Positions 1 to 12,148 of a DNA stretch of 64,000 nucleotides are shown piece after piece. This DNA is from Aspidiotus rigidus (Eukaryota > Arthropoda > Insecta > Hemiptera > Diaspididae). Location of the stretch: assembly GCA_035079385.1 (NCBI GenBank), contig JAVHKY010000071.1:2792001-2856000 (forward strand). The letters are read 5' to 3'. Every line of letters begins with the position of its first letter. Position 1 is the first letter of the stretch. The notes beneath the pieces are model-generated. The model was given only the letters and a program-made list of their open reading frames with translations. It did no database searches and had not been told where the DNA came from. Position numbers and translations under genes: made by a program.

Positions 1-1710
1 TCTCAAAATATCTCGGGAACAAAAGCTTTAATTAAAAAATTGAAGAGAATAAATTTGATAGCCTTTAAATTGTCTTTCAAATGAGACCCTTTTCATTTTG
101 GTCTGAACACTTTCGGAAAATGATCAAGTTCTTTTTTTCCACACCATTGAAATTGTAGAGCGCGACTCTTTCGCACTTGCACTCCGAATACACATACCAA
201 ACAAATACTCGCATTGCATTGTTAAAAAAGTTTTCACTTTGCTGGAGACTACCGCCAGAGTGTACTGCGTGTCAAGACGTAGGTGTAAGAGAGAGGGAAG
301 GATGTTCTGTCACTTTTACTCTGCTGGTTAACACGCAGCACGCTCTCGTGATAGTATCTAACAAAAAAAAAACTTTTTTAACAATGCTAGTATTTGTCTG
401 GTAGGTGTGTAGTCAATGTAGAAAGTCGAAATAGTACACACAGAGTCAAATGATTGAGCCTAGTTGAGCCACATTATTATCAAAAGAAATGGTTCGGCCA
501 TTCCGGAGTAATCTCCACCCCATATTTCATCCCATATCTGAGGATAAGGGCTCAATACAAAAAACAATTCTGATCAATACAATCCGCTTAACGAATGTAA
601 TATGAACAATACAGTCTCGCCTCAACTCCATAACTCATTTGAGGCGTATTCATATGACAGCCTCCTCCCAGAAGGCAATAGCTCAAAGCTGAGGCAATTA
701 AGTTATCTGAGGAAGATACAAACAAGCTTCGATTGTTTTAAAGTAGTACTAACGTAGTACAGACAATTGTGTTCATTTTCAACACCTTATGGACGAAGGG
801 GTTTGTTTTGGGACCCCTAATTTACTCTCACGTCATATCTTTGGGGGCGGGGGCAGTGCAATCGAATTTCTGTCAATACTATCCGCTACTAAAGTAGAAC
901 CAAAAATGCAACATAATTTCAGTTCAAAATTCAGTCTAGGAGGAATGCATGTACTCAGCCCCCCTAGACAACCTCTAGGAGCGGATGCAAGGGAAGTACA
1001 AACAATTTGAAATCAATATGATTCAGTATTAACACAGTACAAACGACTCATATAGGTTTGGACCCCCAAATCGGGAAAGGGGGCTAGCAACATAAACCTT
1101 CTATCGCATTCTTTGAAGTGGTGGAATTTTTAGTGTGGAGTATGTTTTCTCTGAGTTTAGAAGGTGTGGTTCACAATTTTCACATTGGCTCAAAAATTCA
1201 TATCCTTTTTTTATATGTGTGTATGTATGGTGAAAATTTTTGGGGTCAATTTATATGAAATGGAGAAGTATTGAAGTTTTTATATGTGAACTGGAGTAGA
1301 GAATTATTTTTTGAAAATCGGATCGGTAGTATGCGAGATTTTTCTATTTCAATTTAGAAAAATTTTGCACGTGGTAAGTCAAATATCAGTTTGTTAAACA
1401 CCCCGCGTTGAAAAAAATGAATGTTGCTGTGGAGAGTGAAGAGTATTTTTTTCTTCATTTATTAATGTAAGTAACAGTTCATTCATGTTCAATTATTGAA
1501 AATTTAAAAACATTTGACGGATATTCCTTTCATTGAAGCGGGAGGGGTAGGAGGCATTCAAGTATGGATTACTGATGTAGAAGAGTGAATAACAATAATG
1601 CTTTTTATACAAGAACTTGATGAGCCTTTATTTATTTGACTGTACAAATCAACTAAAAAACAGAAGAAAGAGGGAGAGAGAGGAGAAAAAAGAGGTGATC
1701 GCGGTAATCT
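1..1710. other. Intergenic flank, no gene recognised
   Basis: No open frame here looks like a known protein. The first 120 bases (a run starting CTCGGGAACAAAAG, then AAAAAATTGAAGAGAA) resemble text at 33460-33560 inside a Helitron and at 63865-63930, so this edge is probably the inside of a repeated element cut by the window. The rest is AT-rich unique-looking sequence. Confidence 0.4.
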
Positions 1711-1910
1711 CATTTTTGAGAGATTATTATTTCCTTCATTATTTCAAGATTTCGATCGTCAGACTAAAAAAAAATGGCTGAAATATTTTTGAACAAGCAA
1801 ACTCAAAGCGATTAGTACAGTCTCCTTTTTCAGAGATTTCTTTTCTTATTTCAAGATTTTTCAGTAGTCAGACTAAAAATGTCCAAAAGAAATAATTTTT
1901 GCAATCGCAA
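1711..1910. repeat. Diverged two-copy tandem duplication, period about 109 bp
   Basis: Two neighbouring blocks share GAGATT.TT.TT, then ATTTCAAGATTT, then GTCAGACTAAAAA (second motif at about 1758 and 1867). They look like an old local duplication. No function is visible. Confidence 0.5.
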
Positions 1911-2084
1911 ATTTAAAATCATGCGATGTACCAAAAAAAAAAAAAAAAAAAAAAAGTTGCGATTCGTTGCTTATATAAGCACGTAATTATTATTGAATGA
2001 AAGATTCAATTTTGAATGTAAGCCTTTGGGTAAGCAGTTTCGGCGTTTTCCACAACTTCAATTTGGAATCGAGGAAAACTGAAA

Positions 2085-2145
2085 AGTGCTAGCAAAAAAC
2101 TGCCAACGGAATCCGTTTTCAGCGTGAAAATCTACTTTGGAATCA
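2085..2145. repeat. Fragment related to the foldback family at 13508-13778 and 47618-48320
   Basis: Contains AAAAACTGCCAACGGAAT, then TTCAGCGTGAAAAT. This aligns with AAAAACGGTCAACGGAAT near 13726 and AAAAACAGTCAACGGCAT near 48230, each followed by a GTGAAAA-like or GATAATACTT block. It is a short diverged relic. Confidence 0.4.
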
Positions 2146-2540
2146 ACTTCTACTTTTATTGTTACTGAAACACTGTTGGACCCTGTTAGTTGTAGTCTTA
2201 TAATTGTGTTATGAAGAATTTAATATCACAAATAATTTATTCTGTTTATCTTGAAAAGAAATCGGTCTTGTTTACGTTGCAACGTGAGCATCTTTTTTCT
2301 TTCCTCAAAAATTCTACTATAGGTATCTAAAAAAGTCCTGGGCATTACCGATTGACCCTCAGAGGTTGAATGTACTCTCTCTTTTTCGGATTCGTTTCTC
2401 CTCCCCTTTCAAGCTATACTGAGTATGCAGTAATTTTCCAAAGCATTTTTTATTTTCTTTCTTTTCATTGTATTCAATCATCATCGTCAATTTTTATTAT
2501 TATCATTCCTATAAATTTTTTTCTGTTCATTTTTTTCCAG

Positions 2541-2651
2541 TTACTATCGCGCTGGAGCCAATGAATACTTCTCGCAGAAGAATTTGATTTTGTTCTTATT
2601 GTTTTCTCTATTTTCTGATCTTGGCACAATGGGTATTCTCTCTCGTTGATG
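2541..2651 (+). other. Possible noncoding 5' exon of the JNK gene
   Basis: A pyrimidine tract ending TTTTTTCCAG at 2540 is a good 3' splice site, and ATG followed by GTGAGTATC at 2652 is a good 5' splice site, so a 111-nt exon fits. No long frame crosses it, so it would be 5' untranslated. It is upstream of and on the same strand as JNK, but nothing in the sequence links the two. This is splice-site reasoning only. Confidence 0.3.
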
Positions 2652-3654
2652 GTGAGTATCTTTCATACGCGTAAGTACTCGATAAATTATTCTTCGGTAT
2701 TGAGCCGTGCTACTATAATGTTATTTTAAACAATCTTCGTGTTATGAGTTTATTAATCTGAGTATGATTAGGAGAGATTTGTACCTCAAAACGAAAAACC
2801 GTTATTGAGATAGCCATTTGATAAAGAATGTCTGTGGTATTTCCTCTAAGCTTTTTTCAGTTTTATCAGATTCTAGTACCAGAACAGAACAAGCGACAAA
2901 GTGAATTTTGATAAAGAACTTCTTCAAAATGTGAACTATTAGTAATTGTATATCATAGAATTACCGATTTTCGAAACGTTGAGAATACATCTCATAATAT
3001 TTTCAAGAAAATCTTGATATATTTTTCTCTTTTAATTTTTCTTTCTAGATAACTGCTGGTGATTTAAAAGTATTGGGAAACGGCCATGGGATTGAATCTG
3101 GGAACTAATTAATTTGCCTTAAAGTCGAGTTGATTTTACTTTTTCTGATTTAAAAACATACTTTAAAATGAAAATAATGTGAATGGACCCGTTTGTTTCT
3201 TCTTTTCAGTAATAATATTATGATTGAAAGAAACCAAGTTATTCAAAAATTGAAAAACGACAAAAAATAGTCTGTGATAGCTAGAGCTAACGCCATAACG
3301 AGGCACTTCAATTTTGTCTTCAAAAATAACACTTTTCCCGTAGATGAGGATGCCTTGTGTACAGTAAACCTAATTCTTCAGCATTTGGTAAAACTGTTGA
3401 AGGAGTACAACTGCGAAATCGCATCCAATTTTATTGAACTGAAATTTGTTCTAAAATGCAGAACAATATCTTTATAATATAAAATCCCAATTGTACGTGT
3501 ATTAAGATAGTTCTCAAAGTGAAGATTAGGGATATAATACTTATTATTCTTCAAGTGTTTAATCTAAAGTGTTTCATCTACCATTATGCGGTAATGGAAA
3601 GGTTCAACGCAACAAACAACATCAATGAAGTGAACCCATGGGTTCACTTTCAAT
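2652..3654. other. No gene recognised
   Basis: AT-rich sequence. A frame at 3274-3477 is open for 67 codons but I do not recognise its product and it has no supporting splice sites, so I do not call it a gene. Confidence 0.3.
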
Positions 3655-4798
3655 GATTCCAAGTTTGTTGCAAAGTTATTTTTTATGTGAGTGATGACAA
3701 GAAACTAGCATTAGGAAATAACAAAAGTTTTTATGGTTGTAAGTAGTTATAAGGTGGGGTCCGTAATTTTGGGTGAAAAAGTGCAGTTTTTAGGCGCGCG
3801 ATCAGTTTGGCAAAATAGAAGAAAACAACGATTCAATCTCACATTGATTACCTTGCCTCTTTCAACGACCGCACTTCAGACTATAGATGTACAAATTCTC
3901 GACAAAAGGTAGCCAACTTTGTTGGACGTAAGCGAGAGAAAATGAATTTGACAAAAAGTTTTAATGACGTCACACAGTACACACATGTGTTACAAAGATC
4001 AGCGTGAAAATGAATTATTCAATAGCAAATTGAAAGAACTCGATTGTCCTTTGCACCACATACCTAATTAACCCAATACAATTAAGCTAAAAAATAGCTA
4101 AAGCCTAATGTAACGGTAACGATCTTCTCTTTGCACTTCATACCTCATTTTATCCGATACAATTTAGCACTTCGCAAATTGAAGGATAATTAATTTGGCA
4201 AAAAGTTCTAATGACGTCAAAATGTCAACATAATGATGTAAAGTATCTAATGAAGGAGAGCTAATAGGCAAAATAGAAAATAGTAGTCACCAAAATATGA
4301 TGATCCCTTATCAATGTCAACTTTTTGAATCAAAAATCACTTCAATTGTAAGAAGTAAAAGAAGAAAAGCAACTGAAATATTTGGAAAATGGAACTGAGT
4401 AACACAGGTAGTTGCGAAAGTTGGAAACTGTGTTAGAAATGATTACACAGGTCAGAAGATACAACTGAGAAAATACTTTGTAGGAAGTATGTTGATTTTG
4501 AAGAGTAGGACAGGAAAAAAGGTGATAGATTCTCAGATTATCTGTATAATAAGATGGTAAGGATTGTAATGAAGCTTCCAATCAGATTTCCATGATTCAA
4601 CCAAAAGAAGTTCAATTGAAGGCTGTAATAGGAAACAATCACGTGTTTGATAAAGTTGAATAAGGAATTCCCACATCCTCTTCTATGGGACGGATTGGTT
4701 TTGATATTGAGAATTGAATTCAAAATTGGAGGGGTCCAAAAAAGAGGAATTAGATTTGATAAAATTTCGAAAATTAAACCAACTATAGCAGGAGGGAC

Positions 4799-5284
4799 CA
4801 GGGCATTTTTTAAGTAAGAGTTGTGTGGCCAACAGGCCACGTAGTGGCCTTATTTGGCCACCCAGTAGAAAACGCAAAAAAATTAATAAACATGCTATCT
4901 TTTGGTATATAATTGACAAATAAGAAAAATAACCTCTTCACTTCACCTATCAGTTATCAATCAGTGCAAATGCTTTGTTTGTTCAATATTTCTATGGTCA
5001 TGTTTTACGAAAGACGAAAGAATACTGTTCGTCTTTGTCTATTTGCAAGTACCTATCGTACGATAGTTCTGTCTATTTTTATCAGAATTTGAGCCTGTTC
5101 TAACATAACTAGGTATTACTAGTCTACGTTTGTCTATTTCTTTTCTCTCTGTTCTGTAAAGAGGTGGGCGGATGGTATTACTGTATTTGTCTACTTTTTT
5201 TCATTGTTCTGTAGTTAGGTGGGCGGATGGTACAATTAGGAATTAATTTGGCCACGTAGTTCAATTTCATTAAAAAATGCCCTC
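4799..5284. mobile_element. hAT-type MITE nested in Helitron H1
   Basis: The ends are AGGGCATTTTTTAA and its reverse complement TTAAAAAATGCCCT. They are flanked by GGAGGGAC (4791-4798) and CGAGGGAC (5285-5292), a 7/8 match to an 8-bp duplication. The paralogous Helitron near 53930 has a continuous GGGAGGGACTCGG here, which is the empty site. 486 bp, no coding frame. Confidence 0.8.
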
Positions 5285-5571
5285 CGAGGGACTCGGAAAA
5301 ATTGAGACTTTTGAGCTCTATTATGTTGGATAAGGGATAGGAAAAATTTTATATATCAAAGGAGTCAGATTTGAAAACATTTTTAATATTGGGAACCTAG
5401 CTATATATGACAGGAGAGGAACTTGGGAAAAATTGAACGATCAGAGGAGTTGAAATTGAAAACGCATTTTGTACATCGATCTATGCAATTATGACAAGTG
5501 GATAACTTTAAAAAATTTCAACTTTCAAGCTATATTTTTTAAGAGAGGAACATGGAAGAATTCCAATTCCA

Positions 5572-5573
<2 letters not shown>

Positions 5574-5634
<61 letters not shown>
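5574..5634. repeat. (AT)n microsatellite
   Basis: About 30 uninterrupted TA dinucleotides inside Helitron H1. Confidence 0.98.
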
Positions 5635-5636
<2 letters not shown>

Positions 5637-7082
5637 TCGCTATGCGAACTAAAGAAGAAGACACGTAAATTGCACGATATTTATTCGGTAGAAGCGAGAA
5701 GAAAACACAGATTTTAATAACTCGTGAAATTTACACGGTGTCGACTTGCGGGCGACGACCGAGCGTTCGAACAATCAAAACTAAACAAAACCATGACGCA
5801 TCATTTTTACATATATGACAGTAAAAGAACTTGGAAAAATATCAACCATCGTTCTAGGCAAATGGCGAGACGCCAAAATTTTCAAAAATTCTTCCCCCCT
5901 ATGGAACAGGTTTCCTATTAAACCTCGATTTAGGTTATGTAGTTCACGTCATTAAAAAAAATGGAGATACTCTTAACATCATCAGGATTTAACAGAAGAA
6001 TCCCTATAGTAGTGAATTACAAAAATCAGGACTCCACGTCAGGAATAATTGTTAGCTGGAGGTGAGTGCACTCGAAGGAATGTATTGAGGGTCTTGAGAC
6101 ATTTTGTTCTGTTTAAGCTAAATGAAGGAAGGGATTTTCAAAGTCTCAACTTGATCAACTGGAGAATAGAAGGAGGAGTTATTTTATTTGCATGTACAAA
6201 AAAGAGAGGTCATAGAACTAATCATTGCTGAAAATTGGAATAACTGTAGTTACAAATTCTACGTAGAATCAATTATCACTGTATGGATAATTGGAGGAGA
6301 TGGATGCAGAAACTGAAAAAGAAGAGTAGGAAGAGAGGGAAAAATGGAAGAGTGTGATACTGATGAAGAGAACAATTCGGAAGACTCAGGAAACGATAAA
6401 GAAATAAAAGAAAAAAGTTGTATGGAAGAACAAGACAAGTAAAGAATGAAAGAGTGTAAAATTGAACGAAATTAAGAACAGAGAAAAGCTTAAAAAGAAA
6501 ATTGAGCAGATTGAATTGAACTACGAGATGAAAAGATACAAAGAAAATGGTGCATTTAACTGAGAAATTCCAAATAATATTAAACTCCAGAGTTACTCCC
6601 TTTGTTTCACGTACCTTACCCAAATTCCTAAATAACAGGATTAAAAGTAGCTATGAGTACTTTGTGTTTGCATAAGAATTTTGAATATACAGGTCGAAAG
6701 AAAAGTCATCTGGAGAATTTCTACCTTTTCTCTTTTAATGTCCATCAGAGTAGAAATACATGGTATTATCTAGATAACATACCGAGGTTATTAAAAATTA
6801 TTCCTGTTCATATGTTTTCTATAGAAGTTTTCTTCACCAATAATTTATTCATAATTTCTTACTTCTGTTTTGTTGAAAGTGATAGGCAATATGAAAAAAT
6901 ATATTTTGAAAATTTAGATGACACAAATATCAAAAAATGCATAAGATTAAATGAAAAAAATAATATATTATATTCGAATTCCGAAAAAGGAGAAATATCT
7001 AAAAATAAAAATATGTGACAACGTGAAAGGCGCGCGCCGTCTTGCTAGTATTTGTTGTAAAACCACAATATAAAAGTTCCAT

Positions 7083-7083
<1 letters not shown>

Positions 7084-7117
<34 letters not shown>
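7084..7117. repeat. Poly-T tract upstream of JNK exon 2a
   Basis: An uninterrupted run of about 34 T. A second T-run at 7241-7251 lies immediately upstream of exon 2a and can serve as its polypyrimidine tract. Confidence 0.9.
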
Positions 7118-7215
7118 CTCGGCAAATACCCAATGTTATTACGTTGAATACGATGGAATGCTTCGTCCAAACTTAGTTTTATGTCATAGTATAATCCTGT
7201 AATAGAATATTTTAA

Positions 7216-7440
<225 letters not shown>

Positions 7441-7746
7441 TGAGTATTAAATCAATCAAAATTTTTTTTTTGTACTGTACTGTACAAGTTGATGAACAAT
7501 TATTTTATTACGATTATGATTTTATTAAGATACTTAGATTGGAGTGTAAAAGAAGAAACCCGATTAAAACGGTCACTATGAACTATTTTTACGATCATCT
7601 CTTCTAAGGCTAACGATCGATCGTGTGAAGCTTATTATTATTATTATTCTGTCAGTCCATTAATCGTCCTAGAGGGAGGGGAGATTTTTGAAACTATGAA
7701 GACCGCTGAAAGCCGTATTCTCAAACAACGTCAGTATACTTCAGAG

Positions 7747-7975
7747 TCACAAAAAGTCTAAAAAAAAAGAAACCTTGAGTAACCTTGCAAGATTACCTGA
7801 GTTTGTTTTTAGTTCTTTAAACGAATTTAAAATGTTTTGTTTGTTTGGGAATGCGGCTGTCAAACTCCTGCTTTGCTTCTGGTCTTGAACCTGGGACCTC
7901 TTGCATACTCGCCTCGCATACAGGGCAGTCACCTAGACTATTTCCCATTCCGCTACTCATATTAAGGTTTTAGCA
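7747..7975 (-). mobile_element. tRNA-derived SINE-like element
   Basis: On the - strand near 7940 there is an RNA polymerase III A-box-like TAGTCTAGGTG, and 50 bp on a B-box-like GGTTCAAGACC (reverse complement of GGTCTTGAACC at about 7882). This is the spacing of a tRNA-type promoter. The block does not fold into a clear complete tRNA, so a SINE head is more likely than a tRNA gene. Limits are approximate. Confidence 0.55.
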
Positions 7976-8862
7976 TTCCGCCCTCTTGTCACTTACTTAT
8001 TTTAGTAAACCTGTTGCATTTGATTTTTTACCGGAAAGCGAGTACTGTACCCGTCACTGTTATGAAACGAAGAGGAGGAAATGATTTTTCTCGACGTTCT
8101 ACAAGTCATAGATTGTGGCCACGTCTTTAAAAAAATTTCAGGTTTCCTTTCATTTTATATATACAAATTACATGCGCTCCTCCTTAACTACTGGATGGAA
8201 TTTCTTGAAACCTGGCCAAGTTGCAGTGTTATATTTGAAGTTGTACACCTGTTTTTTTTTTATGATCGGATGAGTAGCACGTGAGATACACTTCATTAAA
8301 AAAAAAAAAAAATTCCCCTCTTATAACTCTAATACGGTTTGTTGTATTTTTTTTCAAATGTTGATATAATGTAATGGGGAATATATATCATAGCATTTAA
8401 TTAGAATGTTTTCACAATAAAAAGAAGAAACGAACATTAAAACGACAAAATAGCAGTATTATTTATAATATTTAGCATTATTAAACAGTAGAATGACAAA
8501 GTAGCATTATTAAAATATGTACAACAATATATGAAATCGACCAACAGTAGAATGTCAAATTAAAATATTTCGAGCAACATTATAAAATGAACCGATATTA
8601 GAACGATAATGTATCATAAAATTTAGGGGGAGTAAACAAAAAGGTTCAGAATTTATTTAAAAAAAATAAAAATAAAAGTGAAGTTAATGTTTTGCCTATT
8701 GTACGAGGAACGCTCTTTTGGCTTTTGCAGGTCTTCCCCTCTTCCTTTTTTGCCCAAGAGGAATATTATTCGCTTCGGCGGGGGCACACAGTGGGATAGA
8801 ATGCTCTCGTAGGCGGCCAAAAATCGGAAAATTGAGAAAATGTCGTGAGATGTTGGTTCAGC

Positions 8863-9215
8863 GGGTTTTTTGACCCGTAGAATACGAATCTGAAATCCAT
8901 TTTTCGATTGAGAGCCCCCTCCCCTCTCCACATGTGTCAAATAGTATAAAAATAGAGATTGTTCCACAGAACGATTGCTTACGGGGGTTTTTTGACTCGT
9001 AGAAGACGAACTCGAAATCCATTTTTCATTTGGGATCCCCCCCCCCTCCTCACCACAACTGTCTAATATTGTTATTAACTTTGATAATGGCGTAAAAAAA
9101 CAGTTATCGACCGAAAAATTGATTTTGAGGTTTCTTTGACCCGTAGAACACAGATCCAAAGCTAAGTTTTCATTTGAGAGTCTCACCTCCTTCACATGAG
9201 TGTCAAATATCGTAA
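8863..9215. repeat. Three diverged tandem copies inside the TIR element
   Basis: Each copy has TTTTTTGACCCGTAGAA or close, an ATCC-containing block, CATTTGAGAG or close, a C-rich run, and CACATGTGTCAAATA or close. The core TGACCCGTAG occurs at 8871, 8993 and 9137, so the spacing is 122 and 144 bp. Subterminal tandem repeats are common in TIR transposons and may bind the transposase. Confidence 0.75.
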
Positions 9216-9395
9216 TTACAACGTAAATAGGTTCAATAATAGATAAAATTAATTCAGGGCTCATTTTCATGCACTGAACAGCAGCGATAAAATTGGTTCG
9301 AGGCTCATTTTTATCCACACAACCTAAATTGGTATAATGGAAAATTTATACACTTTTGAGGAACACATCACGATAGAATGAATTCTTCAAAATCT

Positions 9396-9712
9396 TTATT
9401 CAATTTCATCTTCATCCTCAAAACCATCCTCATTAAAACGGTAGGTGTTTTCATAGTATTTTTTCTCGCTTAATTCTGTCTTTCTAGAACCATGATTGGA
9501 AGAAAAATCCACCCCCAATAACCACAAATTTCAGTTTTTCTGAAAGACTCAATTCTGGGCAATTTTCGACGAAAATAATTTTTTTCTGTGTTACCGTTAG
9601 ATTCAGTGCTAAAATTACTTCTAGACAACTCTCTCATACTGACATTAGGCAAATCATTCTTAATTGTGTTATTTTTAGCTATTTCAAAGGCTTTTTTCTC
9701 GTGCGGTGGCAA
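9396..9712 (-). pseudogene. Unrecognised coding-like segment inside the TIR element
   Basis: A frame from 9712 reads an unfamiliar, charged protein segment with KAFEIAKNN, SMRELSRSNFS and NYFRRKLPRIESF. It stops at 9470. A one-step frame change near 9500 would continue as SRKTELSEKKYYENTY and an acidic tail EDGFEDEDEIE ending at 9396-9398. I do not recognise a family. It may be a relic of the element's own gene or captured host exon sequence. Confidence 0.25.
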
Positions 9713-12125
9713 GTTATGGCAAAAAAAGCTTGCACAGCGTTAAAGTAGAAGTTCATCCAAGATTAATGACGACGAGTTTTCTTTGGCATCTTTTGGCATT
9801 CGTTTTATCTGGCCTTATTTTCATTAATTTTTATGCGAAAACTAAGTGCCTTCAATGTACGTTTTACGCGTGATTTCTCAAAGTAAAGGTAAAAACCAAT
9901 AGCACCACGTGAAAGAGCGTGAAAAATACTTCTAGAATGCCAAAAGGAATATACGTGGCCTTGCCACTAGGTGCAGACGCGTTTTCCTAGCATTGAATAA
10001 TAGGCTAGTGAATCGTACTACGGTAACTGGATAACCCCCACTTTGTAGGCGCATGTGCTCGGCAAACGCGTAGCGATTTCGGTGAAACCTATTGTGAAAA
10101 CCTTTAACTAGAGTGTCTAGAACGTAAAAAATAACTTTTTTTCCTGTTTTTAATACCTTCGATTTTTCGATTTTTGGCCGCCTACGAAAGCGTTCTATCC
10201 CTCTGTGGGGCAGTACAGAGCTGCAGCCTGATCATCAACTCTAATATATGCTTACACGTGATATGTTTAAAAAAGTAGGGGCAGGAGCACGACGAATTAT
10301 TGGCGCACTGACGATCGACCTGAATTTTCCATATCTTGTTCCCATACTCCGCAAATTCGTCGAATGTTCTCCACTTTCGTACCTTACTGTCGACGGAACG
10401 TAGCAGACGGGTACTTATTTCGCTTTTACTCGTTTCTGAGCATGTGTAATACGTTTCAACATTACCTATCGCGTCATCACCCCGGCCCCGCAAGACCTTT
10501 TTATTCGACAGTGACCACTGGTAAGCTAGTATCCTTTGTTTCAAAGTAGGAACGTGTACGTCTCGAAATGGTACAACATTATTTGAGTCAGGATCTCTGA
10601 CAGAGGACCACTTTTCAACTAAAGTAAGTGCGGAGTGGAAAAGTTGTCCAACTGGCAATCTTTCTCGCAATGTATGCTCAATTTTAATCACGGCATTGGT
10701 TGCCTCGATTCCATTCTTCGTCGAGGAGTGACGCCCAGCTGCTCCTTCGTACCACTCGCTACTTTTCTCAACCCACTGCGCCCGAAAGTAGTCTGTGAAG
10801 TCATTGATTCCTTCCGCTTCCCATTTTTTGAGAAACAAGTTTGCAGCTGTCTTGAATGTGTCATCGTCTGGGGAAGATTGCAAAACTTGAATGTCGCATT
10901 TTATGCGAACGCGTTGAGCTGTAGGTAAAACTTTGAGATGTTTCTCTGAATTTTTCAAAACGTGGAAATAGCACATAAGGCGACGTACAGGAGCACCAAA
11001 TATTTCTTCGAAACCGCGCGTAATTGCCTCGCTCCCATCCGCTAAGAGGACGGTAGGCTTCCACTGCAGATTGAAATTATGGAACGCTTCGAAAATGAAA
11101 GCAAAGTCCTCAGCAGTTTCGCCGTTACAAATTGCTAATTCGAAGGGATGAAATGTCTGGTTACTGTCGGTAGTACCAATCACAAATATAGGGTACCCTT
11201 GCCACGTTAGCTTGTAAGTGGCATCTGTTTGTACCATGTCTGAGCGCTGTAGATTACCTAGTAACCTTCGTGTGGAGAGAATTATTCGGACGCACTGTTC
11301 CTCGGGGTCGGACGATTTTGCATGAATACTATAGTGTATAACAAACGCTGAATCATCATTAGGTGGGCTTCCTTTCTTCTCTTCGCATAAATTCACGAGT
11401 TCAGTGGCGGATATACTTGTTGGACCAAATTTTTCAGACCGGAGATGTTGTAAATAACTTTTGAGTTTCATTTTAGTTGGCTCGATCAATTTCTTACTTC
11501 TTATGGCGTGTAGAATGGCATTGGGCTTCCGTAAGCCTTCGTCAAACTTCTCCACAAACTTCTTTATATCGGTCGACAATCCTCGTGTTGGGTCAGACAC
11601 ATGGTTAGCGTGATCATTTTCAGTTTCGAATAGAGCCACTGCATCACTGTTACTGTAATAGAGGAGAAATTTACGAGGACATTCGTGAACACGATACTTC
11701 CCAGCTCTACAGCGGTACTCAACTTTAGTTCCTTCTTCACAATTGTTCCGTAAACACTTCTTCCAAACTTGATAGCTCACAGCTTTTTCAGCTTCTGCCA
11801 CAGACGAGAAATCAGCAACCTTTCGCCAGGTACGGTTTGGGCCTCGACTTCGTTTTCTTGGAGGTTCTACCTCCTCATCGTCCTATAAATCATCACTGCT
11901 GACAATAAAATCAGGCACGTAACTCATGGTGATCAACTGGCACAATCAGAAAATGTAATTCACAAAAAAGAAACGTACAAAAATGCACACGGAAATAACG
12001 GGAATAATCTGTCGATGCAACACACAAGACTGACTAAAAAATATCATCTCGATTATCTACAAAATTATTATCGCAGTAGGCTTATACATGTTCAGAAAAT
12101 CGATATCTGCTTAAAACATGTATGA

Positions 12126-12148
12126 CACACACACACACACACACACAT
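12126..12148. repeat. (CA)n microsatellite
   Basis: About 11 CA dinucleotides upstream of the MULE start. Confidence 0.95.

Larger units (their letters stand above)
3655..7048 (+). mobile_element. Non-autonomous Helitron (H1), 3' end defined, 5' end approximate
   Basis: The right end is a GC-rich hairpin (GGCGCGCGCC at 7029-7038) 6 bp before CTAG (7045-7048), followed by T. That is the Helitron 3' signature, shared with ends at 42399, 44617 and 47171. The body aligns in blocks with the elements ending at 42399 and 56044, for example AAGGAGTCAGATTTGAAAAC and GAAAATTTAGATGACACAA. No coding capacity was found. The left limit is only where similarity to 53205 onward starts. The 3' end lies about 270 bp upstream of the JNK exon 2a start codon. 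Confidence 0.65.
8787..10206. mobile_element. TIR DNA element inserted in the MULE transposase gene
   Basis: The left end CACAGTGGGATAGAATGCT and the right end (reverse-complemented) ACAGAGGGATAGAACGCT continue for about 45 bp of inverted identity (CGTAGGCGGCCAAAAATC). GGGGCA at 8781-8786 and at 10207-10212 is a 6-bp direct duplication, with up to 8 bp possible if mismatches are allowed. Removing the element plus one copy of the duplication restores the MULE frame as ...CTAP then AEANN.... The CAGNGG-type end suggests hAT, but the duplication is not clear enough to assign a superfamily. Confidence 0.8.
8696..11927 (-). pseudogene. Mutator-like (MULE) transposase, interrupted
   Basis: MULE transposases cut and paste Mutator-superfamily DNA transposons. 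Reading from ATG at 11927, the acidic then basic N-terminus (MSYVPDFIVSSDD, later EEVEPPRKRSRGP) is broken by an in-frame TAG at 11883-11885. The frame is then open to 10182. Visible motifs are TDATY and LLADGSEAI (two catalytic Asp), CYFHVLKN, NGIEATN (catalytic Glu) and a SWIM zinc finger CSCPYFFKHITCKH. At 10206 a 1420-bp element interrupts the frame. The C-terminal tail resumes in frame at 8786 with PAEANNIPLGQ and an AT-hook KRKRGRPAK, and stops at 8696-8698. Without the insertion and the stop the gene would be about 600 codons. The amber is compatible with a CAG-to-TAG change. Apart from these two lesions the frame is intact, so inactivation is recent. Confidence 0.85.

Noticed and set aside
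3274..3477. 67-codon frame with protein-like composition
   Set aside because: No recognisable family, no splice partners and no neighbouring coding signal.
8653..9318. 221-codon frame on the - strand
   Set aside because: It crosses the tandem repeats of a TIR element in one frame and the MULE tail in the wrong frame; the correct frame there is the MULE C-terminus.
10364..11064. Open frames on the + strand and other - strand frames
   Set aside because: Shadows of the MULE transposase reading frame.
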